A DNA stretch of 64,000 nucleotides, taken from contig NC_085883.1 of assembly GCF_035222275.1 (NCBI RefSeq), positions 3,410,001-3,474,000 of the forward strand, written 5' to 3'. Both the position numbers and the translations under genes were made by a program. Under the pieces are notes generated by a model that saw nothing but the letters and a program-made list of their open reading frames with translations, was not told where the DNA came from and ran no database searches. The DNA comes from Podospora bellae-mahoneyi. Taxonomy: Eukaryota > Ascomycota > Sordariomycetes > Sordariales > Podosporaceae. Within the stretch, counting starts at the first letter, position 1; each line of letters opens with the position of its first letter. Positions 52,361 to 63,448 of the stretch are shown here, in pieces.

Positions 52361-54766
52361 TCAATCCTCATCGTCATCACCATCCCGAATGTAGCACCTA
52401 CCTACACACTGGACAGCCAGCTTCGGTGCTCTATCATAGTACATGCCGTCCCTGGAGAAAAGCTGCGCCCTTATCGCACTTGTCGTGTTGTTGCGTGCAA
52501 GGTTGCCCAGCACCTGATCCGCATATTCATCGACGTTGGTCCTGATGAGTTCCGCCCAACCATTCAAAGTTGGCGAGTTCCTACTAAAGGGATTGAGCAA
52601 CGAGAGCGTCTCATGTTCATAGAATATATTGGCAGCCCTAAGGTTGGCAATGTACGCGCTGTTCGATGGTGCATGTCGTGGCAGGGTCAAAAGCAGTGGA
52701 ACCTGGGGCGTACAATACTCTTCATCACCACCATCGGCCGCAGCAGCAAAGCGCCTCAATTCGTTGACTCGTCTCGTCAGGCTGCTACCCCGTCGCGGAT
52801 TCTGGCGGGAAGCGCGCCAATGTCCACTGCCGGACGAAGAAAGCCCGAGACATCTGCAAAAGAACATCTTGGCCCGTAGAGATTCGTATCCAGGAGGCCC
52901 AAACATGTCCCTCCGGCGAGCGCCTCGTTCTAGCAGAAGCCTTACCAGCCCGAGATTTGCATTCTTGACAGCTAGTGCAATAGGTGCCCAGCCACCGATG
53001 GTCTGGGCGTGGATATCCGCACCGTTGTCGAGAAGAAGGCGTGCTGCCCTTACTTGCTCGTCGAGCTGGGTGGACAGACCAAAGAAACAGGCAAAGTGAA
53101 GCGGGGTCCAACCTACCACGTCACGGGCGTCGATTGTCAGGCCAGAAATCTCTGGACCGCCGAGAAACTCCACCAAAGGACGGACCCTGTCCCCCGAGGC
53201 AAACATGGACGCGAAGTGAAGTGGTGTCATGCCTTCCGAGTCTCTTCTGTCCATGTCTGCTCCCATTGCAAGCAGAGAAGTGACGAGGGTGGAAGAACCA
53301 AGGAAGCCAAACGGCAGACAGACCCAGCGGAGCGCGGTCAAATCACTGGTCCACCAGGTCGAATTGTAGTTGTTGGATAAGTCTCGGGTGTCAACGGCGG
53401 CGGAGGGTCTGCCGAACAGAGTCTCGCCGTCCGTCTCGCATGCCTCGCCCATGCGTCTTAGCAGGCCAGAGGTGATTTGAAGGAAGTCTGTAGCCGTGTG
53501 ACCAAGCCCGTAGACAGTGGAGCAGTGTGTTATCCAGCGGTCGGTCAACTGAGTAACAGCCAGAAAAGGAGAAATCTCGCGTTGGGCGAAACTCACCATA
53601 TCTAAGCCAGGCGGCTGGGACAAGCTTAGGGCGAATATTCGGAAGACCTCGGGGGTTCTATCCATGTTATACCACGGGCACTCCTGATCGCTCGCGAGCA
53701 TAGCAACTATACGTTGAGCATCACGACCAGCCCCATACTGCAACAGCAACCGCACCTTTTCTTCGTCAAAAGACCAAGTGTCCCCGCCACTGGACGCTAG
53801 ATATGCCATCAGGGGAGTAAGTTCACCATGCAGCCCGCTCGGATATGCATCCCTTGTTATGTTGGTCGTGATCACCGGGGCGGATACATCAGGGCGCGAG
53901 TTCAAGTGAAAAATCCTCTGGCACGTACCGTACTGTCCTTTGAGCAGCGGATCAGCCCCGTGTTGGAGGAGGAGTTGGACTGTTTCTGCCGGTACGGACG
54001 ACTGCATTGCAAGTCCCAAAGGTAGCTCGTGCCGTGCGTTGTACGGGTACCGGCCATAAAAGGGCCAGGAACAGCCAGTGTACAGATTGGGGTCGGCGCC
54101 GGCCTCCAAAAGGGCCTGAACAATACGGGGGTTTCCACGCTGAAGGCTGGGTGTGTCATCCATGGTGCGGTGGAGAGGATATGAAGCTTTCAGTCGGTAG
54201 GCGTAGCAGTTGACCGAATAGCTGTCAGGAGAGTTGACGTCGGCGCCTCTCTGGCAAAGTGATCGCACCAGCAAGGCGTCATCTATGCAGATGGCGAGCT
54301 TTAGTGGGGTGTTAAACATGCACTCGTGAAAATCGGGATCGCGGATGACCCAGGTACAGTCTACCGCGGTGCCGTGGTCGAATCGGTGGTTGACCGACGC
54401 GCCATGGGAAAGGGCCCGGTCGAGCGTTTCTAGGAAGCTGAAGGTGCAGGCCCATCGGAGGGAGAGGCAGTCGAACTCAGCAACGTCGCGGGAGTACAAG
54501 GCGGGAATGGCAAGGTCGGCCAAGTAGCGGCAAGTGAGGGCCAGGTGGAAGAGGTCGGCCTGGTACAGATAGCAGAATATGAGGAGGTGCAGTTCGTGGG
54601 GGAGGCGGTTGAGCATGGACTTTGCCGGAGGCCAATGCGGGGGAGGCAAGTCGTAAGGTTGGGCACCGTTGCACCATCGATCGTACAATGTTGTGTATTC
54701 CTGCTTTCTAAGCTCGAGATACTCGGCAAGCATCGGGTTGGGACGGCCCTCGCGGAAGGCCCTCAT
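52361..54766 (-). CDS. F-box and ankyrin-repeat protein
   Basis: Intronless gene for 801 residues from the ATG of MRAFREGRPNPML; the frame is open further upstream but contains no earlier ATG. An F-box-like helical domain lies at about 52-92 (LNRLPHELHLLIFCYLYQAD and ALTCRYLADLAIPALY). Ankyrin repeats follow in two blocks, about 150-330 and 530-650; clear units include TPLKLAICIDDALLVRSLCQ, VQALLEAGADPNL, TPLHFASMFASGD, TPLHFACFFGLS and APIALAVKNANLGLVRLLLE. F-box proteins recruit substrates to SCF ubiquitin ligases, with ankyrin repeats as the binding part; that role is inferred from domain order only. The long frame without stops supports the call. The plus-strand readings over it are shadows. 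Confidence 0.85.
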   Translation of the reverse strand: MRAFREGRPNPMLAEYLELRKQEYTTLYDRWCNGAQPYDLPPPHWPPAKSMLNRLPHELHLLIFCYLYQADLFHLALTCRYLADLAIPALYSRDVAEFDCLSLRWACTFSFLETLDRALSHGASVNHRFDHGTAVDCTWVIRDPDFHECMFNTPLKLAICIDDALLVRSLCQRGADVNSPDSYSVNCYAYRLKASYPLHRTMDDTPSLQRGNPRIVQALLEAGADPNLYTGCSWPFYGRYPYNARHELPLGLAMQSSVPAETVQLLLQHGADPLLKGQYGTCQRIFHLNSRPDVSAPVITTNITRDAYPSGLHGELTPLMAYLASSGGDTWSFDEEKVRLLLQYGAGRDAQRIVAMLASDQECPWYNMDRTPEVFRIFALSLSQPPGLDMVSFAQREISPFLAVTQLTDRWITHCSTVYGLGHTATDFLQITSGLLRRMGEACETDGETLFGRPSAAVDTRDLSNNYNSTWWTSDLTALRWVCLPFGFLGSSTLVTSLLAMGADMDRRDSEGMTPLHFASMFASGDRVRPLVEFLGGPEISGLTIDARDVVGWTPLHFACFFGLSTQLDEQVRAARLLLDNGADIHAQTIGGWAPIALAVKNANLGLVRLLLERGARRRDMFGPPGYESLRAKMFFCRCLGLSSSGSGHWRASRQNPRRGSSLTRRVNELRRFAAAADGGDEEYCTPQVPLLLTLPRHAPSNSAYIANLRAANIFYEHETLSLLNPFSRNSPTLNGWAELIRTNVDEYADQVLGNLARNNTTSAIRAQLFSRDGMYYDRAPKLAVQCVGRCYIRDGDDDED

Positions 54767-54978
54767 CGTCGCAGTCTCGAAAAAGGAGGAGGAGAAGGTG
54801 CCAGGTCTGAGGTTGTGTACCTGTAGAGGGACCGTTGCCTTTTGAACCGAAGCTGTCACGCTGTGCAACCAAGTCGCCAAGACAGAAGATCGCCAAGAAT
54901 GAGGACGGATGGGCGTCCTCACAACGGGACCATTGGGTGGGTATCATTGATTCTTAGACATTCTACGTACCCATGGCC

Positions 54979-55872
54979 CTACTTTTGCCGTATGTTTCTA
55001 GGCTTGCGCTTTTTAAAAACAACCGCTGCAACAGCCGGCTCTTCGTTGCCGAGCTCCTGTTTGACCATGGCTGGAGGCGCCTCATCTTGGACGTCTTGGA
55101 TGGCTTCCAGAGCAGGCCCGTCCTGGCTTTCCTCCTTCTTAATGACTGGAGCCTCGGGCGCACCCTCCTCCCCCTTGACTTCGCCCTTAACCTCGGCGTC
55201 CTTCGCCTTCTTGGTCTTGACAATCGTCCCACTCAGCAGCTCCTCCAATTCTTTATCCTCTTCTTCTGGCATGCTTTTCGATCCAACCCCCCACCTCTTC
55301 CGTTTCTTGAACAGCCCATTCAGAGCCTCCTCTTGTTCCTTTTCTTCTTCTGTCCTTTCTCTTTCCCTCTTGACTCCCACCGCTCTGCCCTCATCTTTGG
55401 TATCATCAGCAGTCTTATTGCCAGAATCTCCATCGTCAACGACCCTCGTAGAAGTGACGCTCCACTCCCCCACCATAGCCATATCCTTCCTCAGTTCAGT
55501 CGGGATATTCACCCCCAACTCGGCCAGCTGCTCCAGTTGTCTCTGTCGTTCAGCCTGTGATAGCTGCCCTGTTGGCGCTGGTGGTGGTGGCGCGCTGCTA
55601 GTGCTGCCGCCATGTTTCTTCGCACCGGCGCCTCCGCTCCCACTCCCTGACGCGGAAACAACTCCATTCAGCCTTTCCACCTCCCTCTTGGCCCTGTCTT
55701 TCTCTCGTTGTTCTTGCTCGGCGGATCTGTGGAGGTCGCGAAGGGAGCGCTTGATGGCGCCCTGGTGTTTGCCTGTAGACTCGTGGTTGGCGCGCTCGAG
55801 CTTGGTGTCGCGGACGTAGACGGAGCAGTGCTTGCACCAGTACTTGGGGGTTGATTTCCAGTATTCCGACAT
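54979..55872 (-). CDS. WBP4/FBP21-like U1-type zinc-finger splicing factor
   Basis: Intronless gene for 297 residues. Residues about 11-50 form a U1-C/matrin-type C2H2 finger (YWCKHCSVYVRDTKLERANH, then STGKH). The start MSEYWKSTPKYWC is typical of fungal and animal WBP4/FBP21 proteins, which belong to the spliceosomal B complex and bind U1-type RNA-protein surfaces. The rest is a charged, Lys/Glu-rich region with a coiled-coil-like segment (EQEQREKDRAKREVERL), a QLEQLAELGVNIPTELRKDM helix and a basic end (FKKRKPRNIRQ) that may be a nuclear signal. No WW domain is seen, as in other fungal members. It is a housekeeping gene, unlike its neighbours. Confidence 0.85.
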   Translation of the reverse strand: MSEYWKSTPKYWCKHCSVYVRDTKLERANHESTGKHQGAIKRSLRDLHRSAEQEQREKDRAKREVERLNGVVSASGSGSGGAGAKKHGGSTSSAPPPPAPTGQLSQAERQRQLEQLAELGVNIPTELRKDMAMVGEWSVTSTRVVDDGDSGNKTADDTKDEGRAVGVKRERERTEEEKEQEEALNGLFKKRKRWGVGSKSMPEEEDKELEELLSGTIVKTKKAKDAEVKGEVKGEEGAPEAPVIKKEESQDGPALEAIQDVQDEAPPAMVKQELGNEEPAVAAVVFKKRKPRNIRQK

Positions 55873-56743
55873 TGTGGGCGGTGTGTAGACGTCAGCTGTG
55901 TTGATGAGGATGGTCGTCGCAGAATGTTTGCTGATGGCTGACAGCCAAGCAGATGGATAATGGATGCGGCAGGCCGGAAAAGCCCCGGGGTATGGGAATC
56001 TTGGCAGCGAGCAAACAGTGCACGAACCATATGGCAGCCCAAATGCTGCCCCACCACACCACTGCAGGATTCCGCATAATTACCCAACACGACAGACGCC
56101 ATCATCATCGCGGCATGTCCGCGTCCACTTCATTCCACACCTCAGCTCTCATCGGTTTCATGTTTGACTCATCACTCAGACCGCCGATGGTGATGTCCTC
56201 AGAGTGGTGGGGTGAGGTCATGTCATGCCCTACCACACGACAGTGCGCCCAGAGTTATCGAGATATCTTTCTCCCATTGTATAAAGCTTGCCCTCCTCTC
56301 TCGAGAGCCCATCTACTTACAAAAAAGACGAAGCGTCCAAAAAAAAAATGATCGCCGCAGTAATGGGGAGCTATGTAATTATCACCCCCCCCCCTGATTA
56401 CGTTCCATGTATCTTGTTCCCCCCATGTCATCATGAACTGCAAAAGAAATCCCGAGAACAAAGCTGGAAAGAAGAAAACGACCTCAAATTGCCACCCACC
56501 TCAAAAGTAAACACAAGTGAAATCTTCGTGTTAGCTTGCCTCCCCTAGCTTTCATCATTATCGTGCCCATGATTCCCCTTTCCCCCAGATCCCCCCGCTT
56601 TTTGATGACCATTAAAAGGCGAGAAAACAACGCGCCTTGCCCGAAGAAAAGAAAAAGAATTAACAATGTAGAGGCGGTCAGGGTTCGTGAAAAAGATGGT
56701 CTGGTAGAGATGAGTTGCCGGTTAGGCTGGCGGTGGAAGGCGG
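55873..56743. other. Intergenic, no gene seen
   Basis: About 870 bases containing the splicing-factor promoter and the 3' end of the PIR gene, with A9 (56340-56348) and C-rich runs (56384-56393). No coding support. Confidence 0.4.
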
Positions 56744-57803
56744 TTAGAGAAGGCAGAAGATGCCGACGACTCCGACCAAAAGGGCGGAGGCCACTTGCAA
56801 TCTGCCGGCAGAGTTGACGCCCGGAGCTCTAGTGGGGACGACGGCTGGCTCTGTGGGAACAACGCCCGGGGTTTGGAGGGTCTCGTTGCTCGTTGGCGGG
56901 AGAGGGCCACCAGCCGCAGAAGGCGTGGGAGCGGGCTTCTGCGTAACTTGGATCTGTCCATCCGAGAACTGAGAGACAGGTGGGATGTTGACAGATGCGG
57001 CCGAAGAGGGAGGAACCGTCAGTGCCGCGCAGGGCGTGGTATGGCCCTGAATCTGGCCTGTTTGATGGGATTAGTGTTTGTCAACAGAGCAAAGAGTAGC
57101 GGAGCAACTTACCATCACCGATTTGGCAAATCGGGATTGGCACAGTGGTCGTGACAACCTGAGGCTGCCCATCCGCCAAGGGGATCACCACGGTGGTGGT
57201 GGCCATCTCGGTGCCGACTGTGCGTTGGCCATTGTCGACAGCACCGGCACCACCGCAGGGCAACACCAGAATCTCAACTGGAGAGCATTGCTCGGCCCAG
57301 TAACGATCATACAGGTTGTAAAAGTTGCCAGAGCGGCACTGGTACCAAACAGCGGAGTCACCCAAAGCCAAGGAGCCGTTGGGACAGTGGGAGAAACCAG
57401 CCGTGTAGATGGCACCTGCCTGGGGGGGGTCGTCAAACTGAAACTGATAGTTGCTGGCGATGTAGCCAGTGCGACCAGCGGAATCGGTAATGACTCCATC
57501 GTTGAGTTCGGCAAGCAGGACACCGTTGCCAGTGCAAGCGGTGCGCTTCTATTACAACGCAACAAGTAGGTTAGTTCTGTCACCCATTCATATGCCGACC
57601 CGACAACTAACCTTGTGTTCGATAAAGTCGCGCTTCTGGACACTACCCGCATCCACGACGGCGATCTCGAATTTACCATCGAAGGTGGGCTCACAGCCAG
57701 CGGCAGCAGTGGCGGTCGGCGCAATCTTCTCGGTAACGCCTTGGGCCGCCACCACGGCCGGACCCAAGATGGCTGTGAGCAGGGTGATCACGTGGAACTT
57801 CAT
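56744..57803 (-). CDS. PIR-repeat cell-wall protein with GPI-type tail
   Basis: Three exons: 57803-57612, 57548-57113 and 57057-56744; 313 residues. Signal peptide MKFHVITLLTAILGPAVVAAQ. The mature part contains Cys-bearing segments (ACTGNGVLL, FYNLYDRYWAEQC) of the fungal covalently linked cell-wall protein type. Three PIR-like units are visible: LADGQPQ, QIGDGQIQ (spanning the last intron) and QFSDGQIQ. In yeast the Gln of such repeats forms an alkali-labile ester bond to beta-1,3-glucan. A Pro/Ser/Thr-rich stretch follows, and the C-terminus GRLQVASALLVGVVGIFCLL is a GPI-attachment signal. Both a PIR-type and a GPI-type anchor are thus predicted. A dibasic KR at residues about 57-58 could be a Kex2 site. 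Confidence 0.85.
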
Positions 57804-60048
57804 CCTTGCGATGATTCGAGTCGGGACCAGGCGAATAGAATGATCAGAAAGAAGCGTCGCCTCGTTGTAGAGATTTCCTGAAGTTTGAAGTGGTGGTTTG
57901 ACACTCGGCCCTTGCGGTGATGGTGGTGGTGGAAACGAAGGTTGGCGGTTTGGGTGTGTGTGAGGGAGGGGAAAAAGTTTGTGGGATCGAGGGAGAGGCG
58001 GAACCCAGAAAGAAATACCTCCCAAGTGGAATGGACCTCTCGATATATTGTGCTAGGTATGCTCGGCGTCATCCCATGCCCCCGTACACCCCTCCGTACA
58101 CCCCCCGTACGTACCGTACCTCCCGGGGGGCCTCAGGTGAGGTACATTACCAGAGCTCTGTGTTGCCCTGGGATCAAAGCTGCGATGCGGGTCCTTCTGG
58201 TACCCGCATACACACAATCTGCAGCGCACATGGATGGCCGTCATGTTCCCGCCACGGGATCCCTACCGGGGTTCAGTCTGTGTCTCTACTGTGTGGCATC
58301 TGAAGAGCAGCTTGGGAACAGGTTGAGATACGAGGTTGGGACGCGTTCCGCTCATCGCTTGTCAAAGGTGGCAGGGCGGGCAGGGCGGTGATGTCAGAGA
58401 CATATCTGAACGGTCTCCCTAGCCGGCATTCTCAGGTCCGGGTGTCTTGAGCCACCGCCAAGCAGTGTCAGGCCCCCTTATCAGCGTGATTCGTGTTTGT
58501 TCTTGTTTTCGTTCATCATTGACCAGGAGATCAATCATCTTTTTTCTTCCGGCCAAACATCCATTGATGGTGGAGACATGGAAGCCGGGTCCCTGCCGTG
58601 GAACCTTTTGTGCTGATTGGGAGTCAGGCACCTGCAGCTGCTCCGGGGAGCTGACCAATCTCCGGATCGGACGCCCGCCCCGTTTCAGGGAGAGCCAGGC
58701 GAACTGCCCGCCCATTGATGGTTCATACCCTTTAAGGACGGAGATATCTCCATCCATCCATCCCAGCTTGTCACTCTACACAAGGTATCCAACGTTGTGT
58801 CCGAGAAAGGAGCGTCACATGCCCCCCGCCGGATGTCCTCCGAACAGCCATCGCGTGAGCCTCCTCGTGGAATGTTTCCGTGGGCCGGGTGGCCGACTCT
58901 GGTTTTAGAATGTCTCTGTCATTCTCTGACAGCAGGCGAGCAGCGGTTTGGCTGTGCAGTGGACCACCCCGCGGCAGTTGCGCCGATCATAACCCCACCA
59001 TTCTCCACTTCTTAACGGCACTTGGAAAAATAAGCATTTCGGCAGTGGTGCAGTGGATTTGAGTGGTGGGGAATGGAAGCCTCTCAGTCTCGTTTTAGTC
59101 TGTCGCACATGACTTTGGCGCAGCTGCATATAGATTGCCCCGGGGATTAGCAGGGACATCTGTCTCTAAAGCATACGCATACGTCAAAACGCCATGCGGC
59201 CCGAGATAATTAGTTCGCCTGTCACGCCAGCAACCTTCTCGATCTTCTTCAGGCTCAGTCCTCAGATCTCGGAGCACATGGCCCAAGTCCATGAATGGAA
59301 ACTGGTACCGCCGCTATGCCAAACTCGCAAGTAACGGTTACTCGGCAGCAGGAACCAGCTACGACGTTTCACCAAATCTTGCTGATCTCGGCTTTTTGAA
59401 AGGGTGGCTGCCGACGCCTGTTGGACATCCCTCGCACCGCAGCTTTCAAACACAGCTCAATCTTGGGACCTTACACCATGGGCACAGGGGTCCTCTTCTC
59501 AAGAAAAGCAAGAACAGCACGTCCAGTTCTCCTGTTTTTGTCCTCTCGCTACAGTGTTGACAGAGTGAGGAAGCCGTTCGAAGCCGAACTTTGACAGAGG
59601 CATTATTAAACCCATCGACCATGCCATGTGATATAGGTGCGCAACACACTCTCAGCAACAGCCGCACCTTCGACATGATACTCTGCAATCGACCCCTGTT
59701 CCTGACTTCCATTTCTCACGGCCGAACCGGGCCTCGGCTGCCTGCTACTCTCCCAAAAGACGACAACTGGCTTCCAGCAACTGTCTCACGCCGGGAACAC
59801 AGGTGTTTTGGTTCAATTTTGGTTCGCTTCCTATTCTTCCATTTCAGCCTGGACAGACATGGGATGCTTCGTGGAATTTCTGGAGGTGTCATTCAAATTT
59901 GATCTCCACCATGAACGCTCATAATTACAATAACGACCTCCTCAAACGACGTATTACCCAACGTGCACCCATTATATATACCACATTACCCTCACGTCTA
60001 TTCATTCAACCATGGCAGTCCTTTTCACCATGTCTACTGCTGCGGTGG
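57804..60048. other. Long intergenic region, no gene seen
   Basis: About 2.2 kb. It contains a cluster of CCGTACACC-type words (58079-58126) near the PIR promoter. The 153-residue plus-strand reading at 58447 has no signal peptide, domain or usable start context, and overlaps a minus-strand reading of similar length. No gene called. Confidence 0.4.
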
Positions 60049-60127
60049 TTAATACGGATGTGAAGGAGCCTCAGCGGCCTGAGGGTACGGATGTGAAGGA
60101 GCCTCGGCGGCCTGAGGGTACGGATGT

Positions 60128-60163
<36 letters not shown>

Positions 60164-61203
60164 TGAGGATAGGCATATGGCTGGGGTGTGCCCGTCGGCT
60201 GGGGCGTTTGATATTGCTGTTGATACGGGCTTGGGGTACCTACAGGGCTCGGTTGGAAGGGAGCCTGCGGTTGTTGATATTGCTGAGGTGGCTGGGCAGT
60301 ATATTGCTGTTGCTGCTGTGGTTGTTGCTGTGGTTGTTGTTGTTGTTGCTGGGGGGGGTACTGCTGTGGAAACTGGGTCTGGGGCTGGTACTGCTGCTGG
60401 GAGTTGTAGACTGGTCCAGGAGCAGGGGCGGCCTGTTGCTGTGTGGCAAGCATCGGGGTTCCTTGGGCATTCAGCTCGGCATCAGCAGGCTTCTTGTTAG
60501 CCTGGTGCCAAAGGCGGAATGTATGGCCATGGTACACAAGCGTGGCGATAAAGAGGAGCCTTCTTGGGTGTTAATTGAGTATCATCAAGGACCGGAGAGG
60601 GTTACTCACCACATGAGCGCGCTCAGACCTGCGGCGCCGCTTGTCAAGCCGAGCCCCATCTGGGTCAAGACGGCACCGCGTTTCTCGAGGGCTCGCTTCA
60701 CCGGATATACATCGCAAGTCTTGCTGGAGACAGCGGAACCGTCATCACGGCAATTTGAAGTACTGACGGGCACGACGAATCGTGCCCGTCTGGCAGCAAT
60801 GGAACCCAAGGCGGCGAGCCACAAAACCGCCATCAAGAAATCAAGCGACAGCACAGCCCAAATATTATACGCTTCACGCGCCCCTGAAACCTTCTCGGTG
60901 ATGAGAACGTAACCGATAACAATCCACGTAAAGACAACCTAGGTAGCACAGGTCAGCGCATGTCGGCCAAGGCAAGCGGCTGGGTCGAGCACTCACGCAA
61001 GCGATCCCAAAGGCGAGCTCCTCAATCATCACGTCATGGATGACAGCGCCAGCCATACCCAAGATTATGAGAGAAAAGAAAACCTGGGCGCCCCTGGCCA
61101 CCACAATCCACACAGGCGTGTGCTGGACATAATGCTCCTGGCTTCCGGAGGGTGCAGCAACTGGCGCCGAAGCGTACTGAACTGGGGGCTTGACTTCGGA
61201 CAT
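60049..61203 (-). CDS. MARVEL-domain membrane protein with Gln-rich tail
   Basis: Three exons: 61203-60997, 60938-60610 and 60559-60049; 348 residues. Four hydrophobic helices in the first about 190 residues (VARGAQVFFSLIILGMAGAV, VVFTWIVIGYVLI, WAVLSLDFLMAVLWLAALGS, LLFIATLVYHGH) form a MARVEL domain, typical of fungal plasma-membrane proteins. A luminal Cys pair (SNC, KTC) lies in the second loop. The C-terminal about 150 residues are Gln/Pro-rich and cytosolic, with a pure run of 13 Gln-like codons and two copies of an 11-residue repeat HPYPQAAEAPS at the very end (33-nt repeat at about 60055-60126). The third intron acceptor is AAG, an uncommon form. The membrane-organising role is inferred from the family. 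Confidence 0.87.
60055..60166. repeat. 33-nt tandem repeat plus CTG run inside the MARVEL gene
   Basis: Two nearly identical 33-nt units, GTGAAGGAGCCTC(A/G)GCGGCC, followed by GCTGCT repeats to about 60166, encode the last residues of the Gln-rich tail on the minus strand. Confidence 0.75.
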
Positions 61204-63448
61204 GTTGAAGACGGGCGGATGTCTTGAGCGATACCCAATGTGGTGTCGTTTGGACGTGGTCCAGTTGGAGATGAAGGACCCAACAGGTGTGAAATCAAGA
61301 AAGGTCAATCAACACACAAGAAGGAAGGGGGCCGGAAGGCTCTCGGCGGGGGGCCGTGGCTTTAAGGCAGAGAGGGTTACCCTGAACATCTGATAGCAGA
61401 GCCGCCCCAGTGCCAACTGGAGCCAGACGAGTTCCCTTTCGCGCTCCGCATTGTGCCCAAGCACGTTCGGAAGCGTTTGCAAGGCAGACTCGAAATCAGA
61501 CCAGGGTCTTTCACCATGGGGAAGCTCCAGGCCCACGGTCGTCAGGCCCAATGGGGTAAATTTCTGGCCGCTTTTCGTTCAGCCGCACTTTCTTTGGCGT
61601 GACACCTCCGATGGACACTTTGGTTCAGCTCTCTGCCCCGCTTGGTTGCCCACGACCAAGGGCAAGATGGGGGGAGTCCAGATCCTGCTATTGAAGACCA
61701 TCCCGGGTTTTCAGGTTCAAGAAAGAAACACAACAGCAACAAAGCGACATTTCCATTTACTCGATGCTTTCCAGACCAGTCTCAACGTCTAAAGAAGCTT
61801 TGGGCATCACTCTTGTGAGCGAGCTGGCGAGCGAGGGAAGCAATATTGGTCTTGGCGACAGGGGTCGCTGCAGACACCACATCCAGCCGCATACGAGACC
61901 GCTCCTCGTGCCACGCTTGGCTATCTAATTGGTGGCAACCACTCACGAAGCTGTCGAAAATAGGTTGAGTTGTTCAGCGGGAGTGGCTTTGAGATCCAGG
62001 AAGTAGGACCCGAAGAAATCATCACCTGTATGGGAGATGGAATATCCATCTGCGTTTACAGCACCCGTCGAGAAAGCAATTCACCACTAAAACTACAAAC
62101 CAAGCTTTTCCCCAGCCGCTAGCATCCCAAAAAAGCAAATTCGTCTTTCAATGGGAAGTCCGCCAAGCTTAGAGCCTCGTCTGGTCAGCGAGGAAGTCTT
62201 TTCTTTCTTTCCCGCGCTGTGGCCGCTGCGGTCCCGAAATATCTCATCTTGTACCACCGAACAAAAAGATCAAATTGGGTTGTCTCTGCGAATGGGGAAT
62301 TTTTATGCAGCCTGTTGCCAGTCCACCAGGACCACCCTTTCGCTTCAGGCTTCTTATCGTAGATTTCCACCCACGTTTGTGAAGCTTGAAGGGGATAAAG
62401 ATCGGAGCTGCAGCTCCTATTGGCTTGATATCGAGCTCCTGAGGCTTTCTTGGTGCGGGGGGGGGGAAGGCGGCTGCAGCGGATAGCTTAACGCCTTTTG
62501 TAACGGCTTCGGCAAGAGGTAGGAAATATGGGGTGGTGGTTAGGTAACATGTGGGCTTTGGGGTTTGGCGTCGGGTGTGAGTCTTCGGGATAGTAACGTT
62601 GTTTTGCTCGTGACGATGGCAAGTGAGGGGCTGTGTTTGATGATGACTCCACTGGGGCCACCAGTGAGGGGAGGCTTTCCTCCCTTTTTCTTCATGAATG
62701 ACATCGTGGGGGTATTACCTGCTACTTGATAGGTGCATTCTCTTGCTGTGGGATGAACAGTACTTAAGAGCATCTTTGAGAGGTCAACTGGATACAAAGC
62801 GTAGGCCTTAACCAGCAAACGCCCCACAAAGGGGCTGGATCTTCAGAACGCCTCTCAGGAACCAGATAAATATTTTTTTCACGAGTGAAGGTTAAGAACT
62901 TAAGATAACCTCAGCAAGCCTTGGCCTAGTTTCGGCCTTAATTCCAAACTCAACACCTTCAGCGTTCACTCCCACCGAACGCGGAGAAGTCTCAGCAAAA
63001 GGAACCTCAACAGGACTCGGATGAGCTGGAGAGATAAAAGTCCGAATATTTCTGAAGTTGATCAGTGCTCTGTTGGGTTAATGGTCAACTATCTGTGTGG
63101 GCTTGTGGTAGCAGGGAGGAGAGACGTGTTGTTTTGTGAAGATATATACCACCCGGCCTTCCCTGTGTGGAAGGACGACGTCCTTTCGGGAAGCTCGGCC
63201 AGAATGTCTGTTTCAAATGAAATATCAAAATAATGATACTCCGTTTGCGCTTCCATGCATTACGATTCTGGAAGATGGTTGGAACGCCCAGACAAATAAA
63301 ACATCACACCATGTCTGGTATCTCAATTCCCAGAAAGACAAATCAAACAATATCGTCTCCTAAGAAGGTAGCATACATATATATATATAATTCGACGAAA
63401 GCTAAGGCCATCCTCCGTAACAACCACTGCAAGACAATCAAAGCCACA
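61204..63448. other. Long intergenic region, no gene seen
   Basis: About 2.2 kb with the MARVEL promoter and the 3' end of the NmrA-like gene. A G-run (62458-62466) and a TA-rich microsatellite (63379-63389) are present. Readings at 62185-62370 and 62540-62827 (minus) have no domain or clear gene structure. Confidence 0.4.
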
